From NCBI GenBank assembly GCA_964406515.1, contig CAYORV010000006.1, positions 1 through 35,824 of the forward strand: a DNA stretch of 35,824 nt, in the 5' to 3' direction. The notes under the pieces were generated by a model. The model worked only from the letters and a program-made list of their open reading frames with translations, ran no database searches and was not told where the DNA came from. Both the position numbers and the translations under genes were made by a program. This document shows, piece by piece, positions 30,265 through 35,824 of the stretch (position 1 is the stretch's first letter; each line of letters starts with the position of its first letter). This DNA is from JAGLWP01 sp964406515 (lineage in GTDB: Archaea > Nanobdellota > Nanobdellia > Pacearchaeales > GW2011-AR1).

Positions 30265-30714
30265 ATCAAACTCACTAAGGTCTGGGAATTCTTCTTCCTT
30301 AACTAAAATCCCTTCCTTTAAGTCATTCATTCTTTTTTCAAGATTTAAAATACTAATCTTATATTTTAAAGCATCTTCTCCCTCTTCCCTAGTTAATTTT
30401 CTTTCAAACATAAAATAAGGGATATTTCTTTCATCACAAACATTTTTCGAAAGACTAAATGAGTGACGAAACAATTTTTCCTTCCCAGTCATTCGCAAGG
30501 GATCACCTTTCGGATCTAATCTCTCATCAAAAATAATAAAAAGTTCTTTTCCAAGCCCAATTTTATTTCCTTCTTTATAAGCATCTGCAGTATCTGCATA
30601 AGATTGCACATCAACATCTCCTAGAGAATTATTTCTAAGAAAATTATGAACTACATTTTCTATTCTTTTTTGATCTTCTCTTTCAGGAGAAAGTATCATT
30701 ATTCTTGTGTCCAT
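30244..30714 (-). CDS. Unknown soluble protein (156 aa)
   Basis: Starts MDTRIMILSPEREDQKRIENV; alternating strands and helices (DVDVQSYADTADAYKEG, KELFIIFDERLDPKGDP, RNIPYFMFERKL) suggest a flavodoxin/receiver-like alpha-beta fold, but receiver Asp/Lys residues are not clear. No family is recognised. The tail is acidic. The last 21 nt of the coding region overlap the end of the 119-aa gene. Confidence 0.65.
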   Translation of the reverse strand: MDTRIMILSPEREDQKRIENVVHNFLRNNSLGDVDVQSYADTADAYKEGNKIGLGKELFIIFDERLDPKGDPLRMTGKEKLFRHSFSLSKNVCDERNIPYFMFERKLTREEGEDALKYKISILNLEKRMNDLKEGILVKEEEFPDLSEFDLTSDSP

Positions 30715-30797
30715 AAAAAATCAGATATGCATTCACCTTATAAGACTTTCTATTCCTACAACAAACAATTTTTAAAATCCACTTTCTTAATTTTTCC

Positions 30798-32588
30798 ATG
30801 GTTAATAGAAAAGAGTTAATAAAAAAATACATTGAATTTTTCAAATCCAAAAATCATAAAGAGATGCCTAATGCCTCACTTCTCCCAGAAAACGACCCAA
30901 CAGTATTATTCACAACTGCAGGGATGCATCCATTAGTTCCTTATCTTTTAGGACAATCACATCCCTTAGGAAAACGATTAGTTAATACTCAGGGATGCAT
31001 AAGAACAGGAGACATACAAGAAGTTGGAGATGCAACACATCATACTTTTTTTGAAATGCTTGGAAACTGGTCACTAGGGGATTACTGGAAAGAAGATGCA
31101 ATTAAATTTACATTTGAATTTCTAACAAAAATTTTGAAAATTCCAAAAACAAAATTAGCAATAACTTATTTCAAAGGAGATAAAAATTCTCCAAAAGATA
31201 CAGAAACAGAAAAAATCTGGCTCTCGTTAGGTATCCCCCCGGAAAGAATTGCATTTTTGGGAAAAGATAATTGGTGGGGACCAGCAGGAAAAACAGGACC
31301 TTGCGGTCCAAGTACAGAAATATTTTATTGGACAGGAAAACAATCTGCTCCAAAAAAATTCAATCCAAATGATTCTACATTAGCAACAGATGGAAATGAT
31401 TGGGTTGAAATTGGAAATAATGTTTTAATGGGTTACAATAAAACAGAAAAAAGTTTTGAAAAAGCAAAACAACAAAATATTGATTTCGGAGGAGGTGTAG
31501 AAAGAATTATTACTGTCTTAAATGGATTAAATGATGATTATCTTTCTGAATGTTTCAAACCAATAATCAATCAAATTGAAAAACTATCAGAAAAAAAATA
31601 TGGAAAAGATGAAAAAGATACTCGCGCCATGAGAATAATCGCAGACCATATCAAAGCCGCTGTCTTTATTTTAGCAGAAAAAATAGAACCCTCAAACACA
31701 GAACAAGGTTATGTTCTTAGGAGATTAATAAGACGTGCAGTAAAATATGGGAAAGATTTAGGAATATCCAAAGAAAAAGACATAACAACTCCCTTAACAA
31801 AAGAAATTCTAAAAATATATGATGACTATCCTGAATTAAAGAAAAATGAAAAGTTCATAATTGATGAACTAAATAAAGAAGAAGACAAATTTGAGAAGAC
31901 ATTAGAAAAGGGATTAAAAGAAATTAAAAAAATGTCTTGGGAAAGAAGCATCCATAAAAAAATTTCAGGGAAAGAAGCTTTTTTACTTTACCAAAGTTAT
32001 GGATTTCCAATTGAAATGATAAGAGATGTTGCTATTGAGACAGGAACTGAAGTAGATGAAAAAGGTTTTGAAAAAGAATTACAAAAACACAGAAAACTTT
32101 CCCAAACCGCAACAAAAGGAAGATTCAAATCAGGATTAGCAGATAGTTCGGAAGCTACAACAAAACTCCACACCACTGCACATCTTTTATTAGCTGCATT
32201 AAGAATAGTTTTGAAAGATAAAGATATAATCCAAAAAGGTTCTAACATAACAGCAGAAAGATTAAGATTAGATTTTTCTTTTCCAAGAAAACTTACAGAA
32301 CAAGAAATACAAAAAATAGAAGACTTAGTAAATAAACAAATAAAAAAATCTTGTGAAGTTTGCAGAGAAGTTATGTCTCCCACAGAAGCAAAGAAAAAAG
32401 GAGCTGTTGGAATTTTTGATAAAAAATATGGAGATAAAGTTTCAGTTTACACTGTTAAAGGATTCTCAAAAGAAATTTGTGCAGGTCCACATGTAGCTAA
32501 TACTTGTGAACTAGGAAAATTCAAAATCACAAAACAAGAATCTTCTGGTGCAGGTGTTAGAAGAGTGAAAGCTATTCTTGAAAACTAA
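30798..32588 (+). CDS. alaS: Alanyl-tRNA synthetase, bacterial type, no C-Ala domain
   Basis: 596 aa, much shorter than the usual 850-900. Catalytic core: PTVLFTTAGMHPLVPYL, GKRLVNTQGCIRTGDIQEVGD and HHTFFEMLGNWSLGDYWK, which resemble bacterial AlaRS rather than archaeal AlaRS. Editing domain: HTTAHLL (HxxxH) and the Cys/His pair in CAGPHV. The protein ends right after the editing domain (GAGVRRVKAILEN), so the C-Ala oligomerisation domain is missing. Such short bacterial-type AlaRS is also frequent in CPR bacteria. A TATA-like TTTTTAAAAT lies about 27 nt before the ATG. Confidence 0.95.
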   Translation: MVNRKELIKKYIEFFKSKNHKEMPNASLLPENDPTVLFTTAGMHPLVPYLLGQSHPLGKRLVNTQGCIRTGDIQEVGDATHHTFFEMLGNWSLGDYWKEDAIKFTFEFLTKILKIPKTKLAITYFKGDKNSPKDTETEKIWLSLGIPPERIAFLGKDNWWGPAGKTGPCGPSTEIFYWTGKQSAPKKFNPNDSTLATDGNDWVEIGNNVLMGYNKTEKSFEKAKQQNIDFGGGVERIITVLNGLNDDYLSECFKPIINQIEKLSEKKYGKDEKDTRAMRIIADHIKAAVFILAEKIEPSNTEQGYVLRRLIRRAVKYGKDLGISKEKDITTPLTKEILKIYDDYPELKKNEKFIIDELNKEEDKFEKTLEKGLKEIKKMSWERSIHKKISGKEAFLLYQSYGFPIEMIRDVAIETGTEVDEKGFEKELQKHRKLSQTATKGRFKSGLADSSEATTKLHTTAHLLLAALRIVLKDKDIIQKGSNITAERLRLDFSFPRKLTEQEIQKIEDLVNKQIKKSCEVCREVMSPTEAKKKGAVGIFDKKYGDKVSVYTVKGFSKEICAGPHVANTCELGKFKITKQESSGAGVRRVKAILEN

Positions 32589-33652
32589 GGATTATAAACA
32601 TCACCCAAATTATATTTTTCCTGGAGTTTTTTTAATCCAGCTTTCCTAAAAATAGCAAATCCATTTCTTATTCGATTCAACCTATTTGCATTCCAATATT
32701 CATACCATCCTAATCCAATGGATTTTCCTTCAGAAATTATAATCAATTCTGGTTCTGATTTTAATTTTCCGACACCAACATATTCAATGCCCTTATCAGT
32801 CATTATAGAGGGTCCTGTAGTCTCAATTAAACAATAACCTGTTCTATCAACACTATGTAATTTGGGACATTTCACAGCAACTGCCTCATGATTTTCAAGA
32901 GGATAATAAAAAAATCCAACACCATATCCCATTTCTCTCAAAATAAACACTAACAACTCTGACTTCTCTCCACAAACTCCTTCTAAATCAGAAACAACTT
33001 CATAAGGATATCTTGCATAATCTAATGTTATTCCAGCAACGCCTACCTTCTTATCCGAATTTCCAAAAGAAATTTCTTGAACAAGACTCACAGCAATTCT
33101 CAATTTATCTTTTTCTTCCACATCAAGATTCTGGATTTTCGCGACTAAAGATAAAAGCAAATTTTTCTGTTCTACTTCATCAATTTTCTTAATCTTAAAA
33201 TCTTTCTTAGAAAGTTCCACACCATTTGCAGTTGAAATAGAACGCGAAAGCCTAGACAAATAATATGTCAAACCCTCATAAACTTCAAACTCCATTTCTC
33301 CTTTCTCTCCCCTCAATGTATAATTTAAAGTTATATCATTAGGATTATTTTTATATTTAGAAAAACAAGAATCTCCCTGACTTGTCAAATTATTCGGGCA
33401 CCCACAAACAGAAGCTTTCTCAATTAAATTGCCATCAGAACAATAATAAGGTTTTGCATTTGAACATACTTCATAATTTGTTCCATCACCACAAACTAAA
33501 TTTAAAGTAGAAGAAAAAAATGAAAAATAAATAATCACAGTAGTAATGCTTATAAAAATAAATATTAACAAGATCAGAAGTAATTTTTTTTGGTGAAAAA
33601 CATTCAAGAGTATTTCTCTAAAATGAATTTTATCACTCCTTCTTTTTTTCAT
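32585..33652 (-). CDS. Membrane-anchored transglutaminase-like protein
   Basis: 355 aa. A basic cytoplasmic start, a TM anchor (LLLILLIFIFISITTVIIYF) and a Cys-rich region (VCGDGTNYEVCSN, YCSDGNLIEK, CGCPNN) come first. The C-terminal domain has a transglutaminase-like triad order: Cys in LEGVCGEKSELLVFILREMGY, His in ENHEAVAVKC, and Asp in SVDRTGYCLIET. Such proteins act outside the cell as proteases or cross-linkers; activity is unproven. Convergent with alaS, with a 4-nt end overlap. Confidence 0.82.
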   Translation of the reverse strand: MKKRRSDKIHFREILLNVFHQKKLLLILLIFIFISITTVIIYFSFFSSTLNLVCGDGTNYEVCSNAKPYYCSDGNLIEKASVCGCPNNLTSQGDSCFSKYKNNPNDITLNYTLRGEKGEMEFEVYEGLTYYLSRLSRSISTANGVELSKKDFKIKKIDEVEQKNLLLSLVAKIQNLDVEEKDKLRIAVSLVQEISFGNSDKKVGVAGITLDYARYPYEVVSDLEGVCGEKSELLVFILREMGYGVGFFYYPLENHEAVAVKCPKLHSVDRTGYCLIETTGPSIMTDKGIEYVGVGKLKSEPELIIISEGKSIGLGWYEYWNANRLNRIRNGFAIFRKAGLKKLQEKYNLGDVYNP

Positions 33653-33682
33653 AAAATAAAAAATGAATTATATTATAAAAAA

Positions 33683-35824
33683 CTATTCTAAATAAATTCC
33701 TGGTCTTCCTGGCTTAACCTTTTTAGATTTTCCTTCAGGATCATACTTTTTCTTATCATTCACTGCAAAAATCTCAATTCCTTCAACTTCAGAATATAAA
33801 TCTAATTCATTTGGCAAAACATAAACATAAATCTTTGCCCCTTGTAAAGATTTTTTGCCAAAATCTTTCGGGGTACNNNNNNNNNNNNNNNNNNNNNNNN
33901 NNNNNNNNNNNNNNNNNNNNNNNNNNNNNNNNNNNNNNNNNNNNNNNNNNNNNNNNNNNNNNNNNNNNNNNNNNNNGGGTACGCCCGTGGTGTGCAATCT
34001 GTCCAGTTATTTCTTTAATATGATTAATATCTTCCATAAGTTTTTCAACAGCTTTTTCCTGCTTTTCAAACTTTTCATCAATTTTAGTTTCATCAGCTTT
34101 CGGCCAATCTGCTAAACTAATAAATCCCTTGTTCCCAATCTTTTCCCAAAGCTCTTCTGTAATGTGCGGGCAATACACACTAAACAATTTCAAAAAATTC
34201 TCTGCTGTAATCTTGTCAATTTCTTTATCAGCAAAAGAATTAAACAATTGCCTTATTTTTATTACAGCAAGATTATGTCTAAAATTCTCAACATCTTCTG
34301 TAACTTGTTTAATTGTTTTATTAAGTTTACTTTTAATCGCTCTATCCATTTTCCCAACTTTAAATTTACTAAAATAATCAAATACTTTCTTCAAAAACTT
34401 GTGACTACCTAAAACTGCTTTTTCGTTCCAATTTGTATCATTATCTGGAGCCGCAAGAGAAACCAAAGAAATTCTTAATGTATCTGCACCATACTTTTTT
34501 ATCATATCAAAAGGTTCGATAACATTTCCCCTTGATTTTGACATTTTCTCTCCATCAATTCCTTTAACAATTCCCTGAGTAAAATACCTCAATGCAGGTT
34601 CATCAAATTTCAACAAACCTAAATCTCTCAAAAATTTTGTATAAAATCTAATATAAATTAAATGCATTGTAATATGTTCTGGTCCCCCAATATATTGATC
34701 AACAGGACACCAATAATCAACTTTCTTCTTATCAAAAATTTTCTTATTATTTTTAGAATCACAATATCTCCACATGTACCACGACGAATTAACAAAAGTA
34801 TCCATTGTGTCTGTTTCCCGACGAGCATCACCTTTACATTTAGGACATTTAGTTTTAATCCATTTTTCATTAGTTAACAAAGGATTTCCTTTTCCAAATT
34901 TAACATCTTTCGGCAACTTCACAGGCAAATCTTTTTCATCAACAGCAACAACCCCACACTTTTCACAATACACAATAGGAATAGGAGTTCCCCAATATCT
35001 CTGACGACTAATTCCCCAATCTTTAAGTCTATATTGAATAGTCCTTTTAACCATTTTCATTTTTTCTAATTCTTTTGTTATTAATTCTCTCCCTTCAATA
35101 ATAGCCAAACCATTAAACTTTCCAGAATTAATCAAAACTCCTTTAACATTATACTTATCCACATCATCGTAAACAAAACTTTTTCCATTTAATTCTAAAA
35201 CTTGTTTAATTTTTATTTTATACTTCTCTGCAAAATCTTTATCCCTTTGATCATGCGCAGGAACACCCATTACAACTCCTGTACCATAACTCATTAAAAC
35301 ATAATCTGCAACAAAAAGAGGAACTTCTTGTTTATTAAAAGGATTAATAGCATAAGCCCCAATAAAAATTCCTTTCTTATCTTTATTTAATTCAGTTCTT
35401 TCTAAATCAGTTTTATTTTTTATTTTTTTCAGATATTTTTCAACTTCCTTTTTTTTATCTAGTGAAATCAAATCATTCAATAAGGGATGCTCTGGAGAAA
35501 TTACCATAAAAGTAACTCCAAAGATTGTATCTACTGTTGTTGTAAAAGTTTTCAAAATTTCTTTTTTATTTTTTATTTCCCAAAACACATTAACTCCTTT
35601 TGATTTTCCAATCCAATTTCTCTGCCTCTTCTTCGCATTATCAGGCCAATCAACTTTATCTAAACCTTTCAATAATCTATCTGCATAATTTGTGATTTTC
35701 AAAAACCATTGTTTCAAAGATTTAGTTTCAACTTCTGTATCTTCATGTCTCCAACATCGACCATTAACAACTTGCTCATTCGCCAAAACAGTCTCGCACT
35801 TAGGGCACCAATTTACAGCAGACT
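33683..35824 (-). CDS. leuS: Leucyl-tRNA synthetase, bacterial type, partial and split by assembly gap
   Basis: The 5' part lies outside the window. The zinc module (VNWCPKCETVLANEQV) precedes the CP1 editing domain (WIGKSKGVNVFW, TVDTIFGVTFMV, AHDQRDKDFA), the bacterial order. DWGISRQRYWG, the bacterial YCEKCGVVAVDEKDLPV linker and EKMSKSRGNV follow. After a 100-N gap (33877-33976) the C-terminus resumes in another frame unless the gap is closed. The same GGGTAC hexamer borders both sides, and merging them restores one frame: HHGRTPKDFGKKSLQGAK then IYVYVLP. So the gap sits in the double-hairpin repeat. Ends GKSKKVKPGRPGIYLE, as in CPR-like LeuRS. Confidence 0.93.
33834..33995 (-). repeat. 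Double-hairpin repeat in LeuRS gene, holding the N gap
   Basis: 33834-33876 plus 33983-33995 give 56 bp once the N run and the duplicated GGGTAC are removed; 53 match the TFE copy. Hairpin 1: AAAGATTTT-TTGCC-AAAATCTTT (33846-33868) within CCCC/GGGG; hairpin 2: ACGCC-CGT-GGTGT. AATCT flanks both sides. It adds about 20 residues to LeuRS just before its C-terminal domain. Confidence 0.85.
33877..33976. other. Assembly gap (100 N) within repeat
   Basis: Exactly 100 N. The flanking contig ends share GGGTAC, so the true gap may be zero or negative in length: the repeat present elsewhere probably broke the assembly graph here. Confidence 0.9.

Noticed and set aside
33807..35786. Continuous LeuRS reading frame straight across the 100 N
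   Set aside because: It yields a wrong C-terminus; the true C-terminus is in the other frame and is restored when the gap is closed at GGGTAC.
1..35824. CRISPR array, rRNA genes or replication origin
   Set aside because: No regularly spaced repeats, no rRNA-like sequence and no clear origin repeat clusters were seen; MCM alone does not mark an origin.

Overview
The window is an AT-rich stretch of an archaeal genome. Its information-processing genes are archaeal/eukaryote-like: MCM helicase, an RPA32-like protein, aIF2-beta, aIF1A, a Pno1/Dim2-type KH protein, TFE, Taw3, deoxyhypusine synthase, GatD and GatE. Most first genes have a TATA box 25-28 nt before the ATG, so their transcripts are probably leaderless. 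Shine-Dalgarno motifs appear at only a few genes (DUF5679, ftsZ, two acidic mini-ORFs, the 279-aa protein). Gene packing is very tight, many small membrane or Cys-rich surface proteins are present, and AlaRS and LeuRS are of bacterial type. Together this suggests a DPANN archaeon of the Woesearchaeota/Pacearchaeota kind (inference; no database was searched). Two 100-N runs (8939-9038 and 33877-33976) are scaffold gaps inside genes.

Layout. 1-4.3 kb: rightward replication and translation genes (MCM 3' part, RPA, aIF2-beta, DUF5679, DUF424, aIF1A, KH protein), then tRNA-Asn(GUU) on the minus strand. 4.4-10.1 kb: nitroreductase, a 4-TM protein, ftsZ with a terminator-like hairpin, taw3 plus a metallo-beta-lactamase-fold hydrolase, a Cys-rich surface protein and a UMPH-1-type nucleotidase. 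10.1-17.7 kb: two tiny acidic ORFs, a GC-rich island, asnS-aspS, a potassium channel, a short gatE, a possible kinase-fold protein, DUF1003 and gatD. 17.7-20.9 kb: two small genes, tRNA-Arg(UCG) with a duplicated 3' end, a membrane-anchored HtrA-like protease overlapping proS, and a 38-aa ORF. 21.0-26.6 kb: a 404-bp direct repeat brackets secreted or accessory genes; one copy forms a chimeric ORF and the other is the 3' end of an intact DHH phosphoesterase gene, which follows a PLP decarboxylase and deoxyhypusine synthase. 26.8-29.3 kb: SpoIIM family, rhomboid and TFE with a Lys-rich tail, preceded by a hairpin-rich intergenic region. 29.3-35.8 kb: a coiled-coil pair, AlaRS without its C-terminal domain, a transglutaminase-like surface protein and bacterial-type LeuRS (partial).

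The most striking signal is a short double-hairpin repeat inserted within coding sequences. A 56-bp unit in the TFE and LeuRS genes matches at 53/56 positions, adds about 20 residues in frame to each protein, and coincides with the assembly gap in LeuRS. A diverged copy in the MBL hydrolase gene (42/56, no indels, read in another frame) keeps the same stem through compensatory base-pair changes. Two hairpins in gatD share the GGGGTAC box. This resembles the protein-coding palindromic elements known from Rickettsia; I know of no description of such a family in DPANN archaea.

Much of the window serves translation: five aminoacyl-tRNA synthetases, both GatDE subunits (here for Gln-tRNA, since AsnRS and AspRS are both present), wybutosine synthesis, initiation factors and aIF5A hypusination.
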